Source: Sapria himalayana (taxonomy: Eukaryota; Streptophyta; Magnoliopsida; Malpighiales; Rafflesiaceae). Taken from it: DNA of 64,000 nt. The stretch covers positions 1-64,000 of the forward strand of contig JAREIK010017956.1 of assembly GCA_029783825.1 (NCBI GenBank). The letters run 5' to 3'. The notes beneath the pieces are model-generated. The model made no database searches. It was not told the origin of the DNA and saw nothing but the letters and a program-made list of their open reading frames with translations. This document shows positions 27,263 through 40,500 of this stretch, one piece after another (position 1 is the first letter of the stretch; each line of letters starts with the position of its first letter). Position numbers and translations under genes: made by a program.

Positions 27263-27804
27263 TATCAAAAAATATGCATGCATCAATGTGCATGTGTGAT
27301 GAGGTCCATCTCATAGTCTAATTATCTACGCGTACAACCAACCTAGAATACAAGTAAAATTATAAAATTAAATAAAGATGGGTCTTCTGCTCCCGGGAGT
27401 GTTGCATCGCCTAATGTGTATTTACAAAATGCATTAGTGGGACCCACTTAGAGATACTCATGGGTCTAGTTGCCCTCATTGCATGCTACATAGAGAAGAG
27501 ACAAATTGTGTGTGTGAGTATGTCATGATCTGTCTATACAAGTACATGGTGCATATAAAGTCCAAAATACAAAAAGACTACCAACATAAACTACAAGTTT
27601 GAATCTTTCTTTCCCGTGTGGCTGGTATGGACTCCATTGCTTACTGGTCCTTCTTGGTGATGCTTCGGATTTTTCCAGCTCTCCAATTAATCATTAATTA
27701 CCTGCTACTTCTGTTGGGCGATGGTTGGGTGGCCCTCTATGCTACCTGATATGTCTAGTGGGACCCACTCTGAGCTACTCTTGGGTTTACTCTCGACCAC
27801 TTTG

Positions 27805-28435
27805 CTACATATTCGTACGTCCTTGGCAGAACAAGATCGGCGGAACTTTCGAGGTGTCTTGAAATGGACCTTTTTAAATCCCTATTTTGTTCTAGGGACG
27901 GGGCTTATGATTGTAGAGAACGGGACCGTTAACTAGATAGGTTGTTGAGGGGAGCGTCGAAGCACACCAACAAATGTTTCTGGGACCAGTAGCTTCAGTC
28001 GAATATCCATACCACATGAGAGTCGTTCTAGTAAAAGATCTAGTCCGTCCAGAGCCATCTAAGCACTAATAGTTTTACCGGAAGAAGTGGATCTGACCTT
28101 GCTTCAAAATGGAAGGGCGGTAGTGCACTACTCGCTTCGGATTAGGAGCCCATGAAAATGGGCATTTTCTTTTGATTCAGTGCAGTGGCAAGGGACACAA
28201 GATCCAGACCTACAGGTCGGCAACAAGGAGAATGATTAGATCTAGAAGACTGAGATCAATCTTTATCTAGTTTAGGGCTAAGCCCGAGAGCTATCTTTTC
28301 AGCTAGTTCAACATAACTAGTTACAGTCTCGAGAGTGAGACCTCTGGCTTAGTCATTTTCATCCATGTAGGTGACTTGGCTGGGGGAAGGTTCAATCAGA
28401 CTCATATCGGGAACATTTTATCTGTCTATTATATA
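27805..28435. other. island 2, right part: organelle-like DNA
   Basis: About 630 bp of GC-balanced, non-repetitive sequence (for example AGCCCGAGAGCTATCTTTTC near 28291, GGGACGGGGCTTATGATTG near 27895). Like the left part of island 2 it has the texture of plant mitochondrial intergenic DNA, and it has no counterpart in island 1. Short ORFs such as 27721-27936 start in the shared core and run into it by chance. Satellite resumes at about 28436, in the monomer body near the TATAAGC dyad. About 150 bp of monomer plus most of an octamer block are therefore missing at the insertion, with no visible target duplication. Confidence 0.4.
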
Positions 28436-31400
28436 CTCTTATAAAAGAAGTAAAATTTTAAAAATTAAAAATTTTTATCAAGTAATATATTTTACTTTAA
28501 TTTTGAATTAATTTGGGTATTGTAAATATTTTTAAATTAATATCTATTTTATTATGAATAGTTTATTAATTTAATTTTTGATCATTATTATAATATCTAT
28601 CGATAAAATTGTTTATATTGAATTTATATGATATAAAATTATTATAATTTTTATAACTAAATATTATATTCACATTTCAAATAATTTTAAATATTATTAT
28701 ATTTTTAAAGGTTATAACCTATGAAAATGAGAAAAAATTACAATTTTTTTTTGATATTTTATTGTTTAAATAAAACCTATAAACCACTAAATGCCTAAAA
28801 ACATAAATCGCTAAACTCCTAAAAGACAAAACTTCTAAATAGTTAAACTAATAAACTGGTATACATTAATAATAAATCATAAATCTCATTTTAATTTTTA
28901 TTATGTGTAATTTTAAATTTGTATTTTAATTATTTATCAGTTTATATTTATAGAAATATTAATTACAATATAAATTATAAGTGAGAGAGATCTATTTTAA
29001 ATAATTTATTTTTAAACAAAAAAAATATATAGGCTTATAAAAAGAGGCAAAATTTTAAAAACAAAAATTTATTAATTTGTAATATATTTTATTTTGATTT
29101 TGAATAATTTTAGTTTTTGGAATTATATTTTAATTTATATCATTTTTATTAGTAATAGTTTATTAATTTTTTATTGATCATTATTATAATATCTATTAAT
29201 AAAATTATTTATATTGAGTTTATATTATATATAATTATTTAAAATATTATACAGAAATGTTTTATTAACATTTAAAAAAAATTAAAAATTATTATATTTG
29301 CAAAGGTTACAACCTTCAAAAATTTAAAAAAAATCAAAAAATTAAATTTTTTGTTTTTTAATTCTTAAAAAAAAAACTATAAATCACTAATGTCCTAAAC
29401 ACTTAAATTACTAAACCCCAAAACACCTAAATAGTTAAACCATTAAACTAGTATATCCTGGATAATAAATAACAAATATCAATTTTATTTGTATTCATTA
29501 TAATTTTAAGTATTCATTTTAATTTTTTATTAGTTTATATTTATATAATTATAAATTAAAAATAAATTATGTGGAAGACATATAATTTAAATAATTTAAT
29601 TTTAATAACAAAAAATATAAACTTATAAAAAGAAGCAAAACATCAAAAAAAATATTATTTAGTATTATATTTTACTTTGATTTTAAATAAATTTACGTTT
29701 TGTAAATATATTTTAAAAAATATCTATCTTATTAATAATAGTTTATTAATTTATTTTATAATCATTTATATAATAACTATCAATATTTTTTGAATTAACA
29801 TGATATATTTTAATTGCAAATATATTTTTTGATCATTAATAATTCAATATAATTGTTTATATTGAATTAACATGATATATAATTATAAATATTATCATAA
29901 CTAAATATAGTATTCACATATATAACAAATTTAAAAATTGTTATATTTTCAAAGGTTATAACCTTCAAAAATGAGAAAAAATAACAAAAATAAATTTTTT
30001 GTTATATCATTGATTAAATAAAACTTATAAACCATTAAATGCCTAGATACAGAAATCTCTAAACTCCTAAACCCCGAAGCCCCTAAATACCTAAACCTTT
30101 AAACTCGTAAACCTTAAATATAATTTAAATAATTTATAGAAATATTAATTACAAAATAAATATTGAGTGACAAATATAATTTAAATAATATATTTTTCAA
30201 CAAAAAAATATATAACCATATAAAATGATGCAAAAAATAAAAAAAATTATTATTTAGTAATAAATTTTACATTGATTTTGAATCATTTTAGGTTTTTTAA
30301 TATATTTTAAATATATCTATCATATTAATAATAGTTTATTAATTTTTTTTGATAATTAAATATAATATTATTAATAAAATTGTTTATATTTAGTTTATAT
30401 TATATATAGTGATAATTATTATTATTACTAAATATTGTATTCACATTTTTCAAAAATTTTAAAATTATTATATTTTCAAATGTTATGACATTTGAAAATT
30501 TGAAAAATTATCAAAAATAAATTTTTTGTTATTTCATTGTTTAAATAAAAGCTATAAACCATTAAATGCCTAAATACTTAAATCAATAACTTTTCAATCT
30601 CGATAACCCTAAATAGATAAATTTTTTAAATAGGTATATCCTAAATAATAAATAATAAATCTCATTTTTATTTTTTTCATTATAATTCTAAATATTCATT
30701 TTAATTATTTATTTATTTATTTATTTTTATATAAATATTAATTACAAAATAAATTATAAGAAAGAGAAAATAATTTATATAAATTATTTTTCAACAAAAA
30801 AAATATAGATAAACTTATTAAAAAAATAAAAAAATTAAAAAAAAATTATTATATAGTAATATATTATTATTTGTTTTTGAATTAATTTAGGTTTTGTAAT
30901 TATATTTTAATAGATATCTATCTTATTAATAATAGATTATTAATTTATTTTTTTATCATTATTAGAATATGTATCAATAAAAATATGTATATTTAATTTA
31001 TATGATATATAAAAATAACTATAAACCACTAAATGCATACACAGTTAAATCAGAAAACTCCTAAACCTCATAATGCCTAAATACATAAACCATTAAACCG
31101 CTATATACTACTTAATAATTAATAAATCTAATTTTTATTTCTATTTATTATAATTTTAAATAATAGTTTTAATTATTTATTAGTTTATTTTTATACAAAT
31201 ATTTATTACAAATTAAATTATGAGAGCGACATATATATTTTAATTAATTTATTTTTAATCAAAAAAATATATCGTTATAAAAGAAGTAAAAATATAAAAA
31301 TTAAAAATTATTATCAAGTAATATATTTTACTTTAATTTTGAATCAATTTGGGTTTTGTAAATATTTTTTAATTAATATCAATCTTTTTATTAATAGTTT

Positions 31401-33821
31401 ATTAATTTAAATTTGATCATTATTATATTATCTATCAATAAAATTGTTTATATTGAATTTATATGATATATAATTATTAATCTTATTATAACTAAATATT
31501 GTATTCACATTTCATTAAATTTTAAATATTATTATATTTTCAAAGGTTATAATCTATGAAAATGAAAAAAATTACAATTTTTTTTTGTTATTTTATTGTT
31601 TAATTAAAAGCTATAAACGACTAAATGCCTAAAAACATAAATTGCTAAACTCCTAAATGAAAAAACTTTAAATACATAAACTATTAAATAGGTGTATATT
31701 AATAAAAAATCATAAATCTCAATTTAATTTTTAATAAGTATAATTTTAAATTATTATTTTAATTATTTATCAGTTTATTTTTATAGAAATATTAATTACA
31801 AAATAAATTATTAGTGAGACAGAACTAAATTAAATAATTTATTTTTCATCAAAAAAAATATATATCATTATAAAAAGCGGCAACATTTTAAAAACAAAAA
31901 ATTATTATTTAGTAATATATTTTATTTTTATTTTGAATCATTTTAGATTTTGCAATTATATTTATTTTATATCATTCTTATTAATAATTGTTTATTAATT
32001 TTTTATTAACCATTATTATAATATCCATTAATAAATTATAAATCTTTATTTTATTTGTATTCATTATAATTTTAAATATTCATTTTAATTATTTATTAGT
32101 TTATTTTTATAGAATTATAAATTAAAAATAAATTAAGAGGAAGATAAATATAATTTATATAATTTACTTTTAATAACAAAAAATATAACTGATAAAAAGA
32201 AGAAAACACCAAAGAAAGTATTATTTTATTATATATTTTACTTTGATTTTGAATAAATTTACGTTTTGCAAATATTTTTAAAATAATATTTATCTTATTA
32301 ATAATAGTTTATTTATTTATTTTTTGATCATTAATATAATATATTTCAATATAATTGTTTATATTGAATTTACATGATATATAATTATCAAGATTATCAT
32401 AACTAAATATAGTATTCACATATAAAAAAAATTTAAAAATTGTTATATTTTCAAAGTTTATAACCTTCAAAAATGAGAAAAAATAACAAAAATAAATTTT
32501 TTGTTATATCATTGTTTAAATAAAACTTATAAACCATTAAATGCCTAAATACATAAATATCTAAACTCCTAACCCCCGAAGCCCCTAAATACTTTAACCT
32601 TTAAACTCATAAACCTTAAATATAATTTAAATAATTTATAGAAATATTAATTACAAAATAAATTATGAGTGATATAAATTTAATTTAAATAATATAATTT
32701 TCATAAAAAAACATATAAGATTATAAAATGATGCAAAAACGAAAAAAAATTATTATTTAGTAATAAATTTTACTTTGATTTTGAATAATTTTAGGTTTTT
32801 TAATTATATTTTAATTTATATCTCTCATATTAATAATAGTTTATTAATTTAATTTTTGTTAATTGATATCATATCTATCAATAAAATTATTTATATTTAG
32901 TTTATATTATATATAGTTATAATATTTATTTTTACTAAATATTGTATTCACATTTTTAAAAAATTTTTAAATTATTATATTTTCAAATGTTATGTCATTT
33001 GAAAATTTGAAAAAATATCAAAAATAAATTTGTTGTTATTTAATTTTTTAAATAAAATCTATAAACCATTAAATGCCTAAATACTTAAATCAATAACTTC
33101 TAAATCTCGAAAACCCTAACTAGATTAATTTTTTAAACAGGTATATCCTAAATAATAAAGAATAAATCTAATTTTTTTTATTATAATTTTAAATATTCAA
33201 TTTAATTATTTATTTGTTTAATTTTATATAAATATTAATTGAAAAATAAATTATAAGCTAGACATATATAATTTATATACATTATTTTTCAACAAAAAAA
33301 TATAGATAAACTTATTAAAAGAATAAAAAAATTAAAAACAAAAAAATATTATATAGTAATATATTTTACATTGTTTATGAATCATTTTAGGTTTTGTAAT
33401 TATATTTTAATTGATATCTAACTTATTAATAATAGATTATTAATTTATTTTATGATCATTATTAGAATATTTATCAATAAAAATATTTATATTTAATTTA
33501 TATGATATATAGATTTAATAATTATTATAACTAATTATAGTATTCACTTTTGAAAAAAATTTTAAAATTATTATATTTTCAAAGATTATAACCTTTGAAC
33601 ATGCGAAAAAACAAAAAAAAATATATTTTTTTATTATTTCATTGTTTAATTAAAACCTATAAATCACTAATGACTAATCACTTAAATAACTAAACTACAA
33701 AATCCCGATACCACTATATAGATAATCATTTAAACGGGTTGACCCTAAATAATAATTAATAAATCTCATTTTTATTTTTTTCATTATAATTTAAAAAATT
33801 CATTTTGATTGTTTAGTTATT

Positions 33822-33842
33822 TATATATATATATATATATAT
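33822..33842. repeat. (TA)n microsatellite inside a monomer
   Basis: An uninterrupted TA run of about 21 bp at a place where other monomers have ATATATAAA-type sequence. A shorter run at the same monomer position occurs near 38849 and 10681, so this is local expansion in one monomer subtype. Confidence 0.8.
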
Positions 33843-34171
33843 TAATTATAAAATAAATTGAGTTAAAAATATAATTTATAAAAATTATTTTTCATCAAAA
33901 AATAGTTAAGCTTATAAAAAGAATAAAAATTTTAAAAACAAATAATTAATATTGATTAATATATCTTGCTTTGCTTTTGAATCATTTTAGGTTTTGATAT
34001 TATATTTTAAGTAATATAAATTTTATTCATAATATATTTTTAATTTATTTTTCGATAATTATTAGAATATCTATCAATAAAAGTGTTTATATTGAATTTA
34101 TATGATATATAATTATTATGATGATTATAAATAAATATTAATTCACTTTTGTAAAAAATTAAAAATTATTT

Positions 34172-34201
34172 TATATTCAAAGGTTATAACCTTTGAATAT
34201 A
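34172..34201. repeat. 30-bp palindromic core with paired arm changes
   Basis: A perfect 30-bp palindrome centred on GGTTATAACC. Relative to the common form, whose arms read TTTTCAAAGG/CCTTTGAAAA, this copy has TATTCAAAGG on the left and CCTTTGAATA on the right: both arms carry the same change. It is one of three monomers where I found symmetric substitutions. Confidence 0.85.
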
Positions 34202-37200
34202 TAAAAAAATAATAAAAATAATTTTATATATATATATTTTTAATAAAACCTATAAACCACTAAATGCATACACAGTTAAAACAGTAAACTCTTAAACCCC
34301 GTAATGCCTAAATACATAAACCATTAAACTGCTATATAATACTTAATAATTAATAAATCTAATTTTTATTTCTATTTATTATAATTTTAAATATTCATTT
34401 TAATTATTTATTAGTTTATTTTTATAGAATTATTTATTACAAAATAAAGTATGAGTGCGACAAATATAATTTAATTAATTTATTTTTAATAAAAAAAATA
34501 TACACTTATAAAAGAAGTAGAAATTTAAAAATTTAAAATTATTATCCAGTAATATATTTTACTTTAATTTTGAATCAATTTGGGATTTCTAAATATTTTT
34601 TTATTAATATCTATCTTTTTATTAATAGTTTATTAATTTAATTTTTGATCATTATAATATTATCTATCAATAAAATTGTTTATATTGAATTTATATGATA
34701 TATAATTATTAATATTATTAAAACTAAATATTGTATTCACATTTCAAAAAATTCTAAATATTATTATATTTTCAAAGGTTATAACTTATGAAAATGATAA
34801 CAAAATATAGATAATTTTTTTGTTATTTTATTATTTTATATAACACCTATAAACCACTAAAAGTAAAAAAACATAAATCGCTAAACTCCTAACGACAAAA
34901 TCTCTAAATACTTAAACTATTAAACTGGTATACATTAATAATAAATCTTAAATCTCATTTTAATTTTTATTCAGTATGATTTTAAATTTTTATGTTAATT
35001 ATTTATATTTATCTTATAGAAATATTAATAACAAAATAAATTATTTGTGAGACAGAACTAATTTAAATTAAACTAGTATACTTAAATAATAAATAATAAA
35101 TCTCATTTTTTTTCATTATAATTTTAAATATTCATTTTAATTATTTATTTGTTTATATATATATAAATATTAATTACAAAATAAATTAAGGTTGACAAAT
35201 ATAATTTATATAAATTATTTTTCGTCAAAAAATTATGGATAATTTTTAATAGAAAAAAAAATTTCAAAACAAAAAATTATTATATAGTAATATATTTTGC
35301 TTTTCTTCTGAATCATTATAGGTTTTGTAATTATATTTTAATTGATATCTATCTTATTAATAATAGATTATTAATTTATTTTTTGATCATCGTTAGAATA
35401 TTAATCAATAAAATTGTTTTTATTGAATTTATATGATATATAAATACAATTATTATTATAACTAAATATTGTATTCACACTTAAAAAAAAATTAAAAATT
35501 ATTATATTTTCAATGGTTATAACCTTTGAAAATATTAAAAAATAAAAAAATAAATTTTTTATTATTTTATTTTTTTAATAAAACCTATAAACAACTAAAT
35601 GCATACATAGTTAAATCAGTAAACTTTTAAACCTCTTATTGCCAAAATACATAAACCATTAAATCGCTATATACTACCTAATATTTAATAAATTTAATTT
35701 TTATTTCTATTTATTATAATTTTAAATATTCATTTTAATTATTTATTAGTTTATTTTTATAGAAATATTTATTACAAATTAAATTATGAGAGTGATATAT
35801 ATATTTTAATTAATTTTTTTTTAATCAAAAAAAATATGCTTATAAAAGAAGTAAAAATTTATAAATTTAAAATTATTATTCAGTAATATATTTTACATTT
35901 ATTTTGAATCAATTTGTGTTTTGTAAATATTTTTTAATTAATATCAATCTTTTTATTAATAGTATATTAATTTAAATTTTGATCATTATTATATTATCTA
36001 TCAATAAAATTTCTTATATTGAATTTATATGATATATAATTATTAATATTATTATAACTAAATATTGTATTCACATTTCAAAAAATTTTAAATATTATTA
36101 TATTTTCTAAGGTTATAACCTATGAAAATGATAAAAAATTACAAATTTTTTTTTGTTATTTTATTGTTTAAATAAAACCTATAAACCACTAAATACCTAA
36201 AAACATAAATTTCTAAACATTTAAACAACAAAACCTTTAAATACTTAAACTAATAAATAGGTGTACATTAATAAAAAATCATAAATCTCAATTTAATTTT
36301 TATTAAGAATAATTTTATATTTTTATTTTAATTATTTATCAGTTTATTTTTATAGAAATATTAATTACAAAATACATTATTAGTGAGACATATCTATTTT
36401 AAAAATTTATTTTTTATCAAAAAAGAATATATATGCTTAAAAAAAGAGGCTAGATTTTAAAAACAAAAATTAATTATTTTGTAATATATTTTATTTTGAT
36501 TTTGAATCATTTTAGTTTTTGCAATTATATTTTAATTTATATCAATCTTATTAATAATAGTTTATTAATTTTTTATTGATCATTATTATAATATCTATTA
36601 ATAAAATTATTTATATTGAGTTTACATTATATATAATTATTAAGATTATTATAACTGAATATTATATTCATATTTAAAAAAAATTAAAAATTATTATAAT
36701 TTCAAAGGTTATAACCATCAAAAATTAAAAAAAATCAAAAAATTATATTTTTATTTTTTCATTCTTTAAATAAAAACTATAAATAACTAAACATCTAAAC
36801 ACTTAAATCACTAAACCCCAAAACACCTAAATACTTAAACCATTAAACTAGTATATCCTGAATAATGAATAATAAATCTCTATTTTATTTGTATTCATTA
36901 TAATTTTAAATATTCATTTTAATTATTTATTAGTTTATTTTTATAGAATTCTAAATTAAAAATTAATTATGAGGAAGATAAATATAATTTAAATAATTTA
37001 CTTTTAACAACAAAAAATATAAACTTATAAAAAGAAGCAAAACATCAAAGAAAGTATTATTTTATAATATATTTTACTTTGATTTTGAATAAATTTACAT
37101 TTTGCAAATATATTTAAAATAATATCTATCTTATTAATAATAGTTTATTAATTTATTTTTTGATCGTTAATATAAAATATTTCAAAATAATTGTTTATAT

Positions 37201-37279
37201 TGAATTTACATGATATATAATTATTAAGATTATCATAACTAATATAGTATTCACATATAAAAAAAATTTTAAAATTTAT

Positions 37280-37500
37280 ATATTTTCAAAGTTATATCTA
37301 AACTTATAAATTTTAAATAAAACTTATAAACCATTAAATGAGAAAAACATTAAATGCCATTAAATGAGAAGTATTTAAATAAACCTTCAAAAATGACAAA
37401 AAAGTACGAGTGATACAAATATAATTGTTTGTATTTGTATATCATTGATATAAAAAAAATTATGAGTGATACAAATATAATTAATCCTTCAAAAATGAGA
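37280..37500 (-). repeat. locally scrambled satellite with short duplications
   Basis: Between two normal monomers the expected core is broken and short satellite words are duplicated out of order. GAGTGATACAAATATAATT occurs at 37408-37426 and again at 37464-37482. CCTTCAAAAATGA occurs at 37384 and again at 37487. AACCATTAAATG-like words appear three times between 37330 and 37372. The pattern resembles template switching during repair or replication and accounts for the extra length of this higher-order unit. Confidence 0.65.
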
Positions 37501-40500
37501 AAAAATAACAAAAATAAATTTTTTTGTTATATCATTGTTTAAATAAAACTTATAAACCATTAAATGCCTAAATACATAAATATCTAAACTCCTAAATGCC
37601 GAAGCCCCTAAATACTTATACCTTTAATCTCATAAATCTTAAATATGATTAAAATAATTTATAGAAATATTAATTACAAAATAAATTATTAGTGATACAA
37701 ATATAATTTAAATAATATATTTTTCATCAAAAAAACATATAAGCTAATAAAATAATGCAAAAACTGAAAGAAAATTATTATTTAGTAATAAATTTTACTT
37801 TGATTTTGAATTATTTTCACTTTTTTAATTATATTTTAATTTATATCTATCATATTAATAATAGTTTATTAATTTGTTTTTTGATAATTGATATAATATC
37901 TATCAATAAATTTGTTTATATTTACTTTATATTATATATAGTTATAATAATTATTATTACTAAATATTGTATTCACATTTTTAAAAAATTTTAAAATTAT
38001 TATATTTTCAAATGTTATAACCTTTGAAAATTTGAGAAAATATCAAAATTAAATTTTTTGTTATTTCATTATTTGAATAAAACCTATAAACCATTAAATG
38101 CCTAAATACTTAAATCAATAACTTCTAAATCTTGAAAACCGTAAATAGATAAATATTTTAAAATGTATATCCTAAATAATAAAAAATAAATATCATTTTT
38201 ATTTTATTCATTATAATTTTAAATATTCATTCTAATTTTTATTTGTTTATTTTTATATAAATATTAATTACAAAATAAATTATAAGTTATACAAATATAA
38301 TTTATATAAATTATTTTTCAACAAAAAAATATAGATAGACTTAATAAAAGAAGAAAAAATTTAAAAACAAAAAAAATATTATATAGTAACAAATTTTGCT
38401 TTGTTTATAAATCATTTTAGGTTTTGTAATTATATTTTAATTTGATATTCTAAATTATTAATAATAGATTAGTAATTTATTTTTTGATCATTATTAGAAT
38501 ATTTATCAATAAAAATGTTTATATTGACTTTATATGATATATAAATTTAATAATTATTATAACTAAATATTGTATTCACTTTTGAAATAAATTTTAAAAT
38601 TTTTATATTTTCGAAGATTATAACCTTCAACATGTGAAAAAATAAAAAAAATATTTTTTTTATTATTTCATTGTTTAAATAAAACTTATACATCACTAAA
38701 TGCCTATGCACTTAAATCACTAAACTACAAAATCTCAATACCCCTATATAGATAATCCTTTAAACAGGTATACCCTAAAGAATAATTAATAAATCTGATT
38801 TTTAATTGTTTTCATTATGATTTAACAAATTTATTTTGATTCGTTAGTTATATATATATATTAAATATAAAATAAATTATGAGTTAAAAATATATTTATA
38901 AAAATTATTTTTCATTAAAAAATAAATAAGCTTATAAAAAGAATAAAAATTTAAAAACAAACAATTATTATTAAGTAGTATATTTTGCTTTGCTTTTGAA
39001 TCAATTTAGGTTTTGATATTATATTTTAAGTAATATCAATGATATTCTTAATAGATTTTTAATTTATTTTTTGATAATTATTATAATATCTACCAATAAA
39101 ATTGTTTATATTGAATTTATATGATATATAATTATTATGATTATTATAAATAAATATTTATTCACTTTTTTAAAAAAATTTAAAAATTATTATATTTTCA
39201 AAGGTTATTACCTTTGAAAATATCAAAAAATAATAAAAATAAATTTTTTTATTTTATTTTTATTATAAAAACTATAAACTAGTAAATGCATACGTAGTTA
39301 AATCAATAAAATTCTAAACCCCGTAATGCCTAAATACATAAACCATTAAACTTCTATATACTACTTAATATTTAATAAATCTAATTTATATATATATTTA
39401 TTATAATTTTAAATATTCATTTTAATTATTTATTAGTTTATTTTTTATATAAATATTTATTACAAAATTAAGTATGAGTGCGACAAATATAATTTAATTA
39501 ATTTATTTTTAATAAAAAAAATATACAAATATAAAATAAGTAAAAATTTAAAAATTAAAAATTATTATCCAGTAATATATTTTACGTTAATTTTGAATCA
39601 ATTTGGGTTTTGTAATTATTTTTTAATTAATATCTATCTTTTTATTAATATTTTATTAATTTAAATTTTGATCATTTTTATTTTTTCTATAAATAAAATT
39701 GTTGCTATTGAATTTATATGATATATAATTATTAATATTATTATAACTAACTATTGTATTCACATTTCAAAAAATTGTAAATATTATTATATTTTCTAAG
39801 GTTATAACCTAAGAAAATGACAACAAATTATAGAAATTTTTTTTGTTATTTTATTTTTTTATATAAAACCTATAAACCACTAAAAGCCTAAAAACATGAA
39901 TCGCTAAAGTCCTAATGACCAAACCTCTAAATACTTAAACCATTAAATGCTATACATTAATAATAAATCTTAAATCTCATTTTAATTTTTATTCTGGATA
40001 ATTTTAATTTTTTATTTTAATTATTTATCAGTTTATTTTTATAGAAATATTAATTATAAAAAAATTATTAGTTAGACAGATCTAATTTAAATTAAACCGG
40101 TATCCCTAAATAATAAATAATAAATCTTATTTTTTTTCATTATAATTTTAATTATTCATTTTAATTATTTATTTGTTTATTTATATATAAATATTAATTA
40201 CAAAATTTTTGAGTTAGACAAATATAATTTATATATATTATTTTTCATCAAAAAATTATAGATAAATTTTTAAAAGAAATAAAATATTTAAACAAAAAAT
40301 TATTATATAGTAATATATTTTGCTTTGATTCTGAATCATTTTATGTTTTATAATTATATTTTAATTGATATCTATCATTTTTTAAATTGATATCTATCTT
40401 ATTAATTATAGATTATTAATTTAATTTTTGATCATTATTAGAATATTTATCAATAAATTTATTTATATTGAATTTATAAGATATATAAATATAATGATTA

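Larger units (their letters stand above)
26329..27804. repeat. island core, copy 2 (shared with 6716-8180)
   Basis: Collinear, roughly 90% identical counterpart of the core in island 1, on the same DNA strand although the surrounding satellite is in the opposite orientation. It contains the telomere-like heptamer tract (26631-26707), the splice-like motif pair of the possible gene fragment (minus strand, about 27260-26890), and the tandem TAGTGGGACCCACT pair 322 bp apart (27435 and 27757). The outer boundaries coincide with the change to organelle-like sequence on both sides. No terminal inverted repeats or target duplications are visible, so the mode of spread is unknown. Confidence 0.7.
32576..37599 (-). 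repeat. higher-order repeat unit: 8 monomers, about 5.0 kb
   Basis: Octamer-block signatures in order: GAAGCCCC (32578), CTCGAAAACCC (33106), CCGATACCACTATATAG (33706), CCCCGTAATGCC (34297), GACAAAATCTC (34893, long subtype), CCTCTTATTGCC (35632), CAAAACCTTT (36228), CCCCAAAACACC (36817), then GAAGCCCC again (37600). The same order is seen on the other strand at 54.3-58.4 kb, and seven of the eight at 10.8-14.5 kb. After 37.6 kb the next unit follows the order for about five monomers and then diverges. At 30.08-32.58 kb a shortened unit of about 2.5 kb lacks several members. Confidence 0.75.

Noticed and set aside
33822..33842. TATA boxes or promoters in the satellite
   Set aside because: TATA-like words occur everywhere in DNA of this composition and no gene follows any of them.
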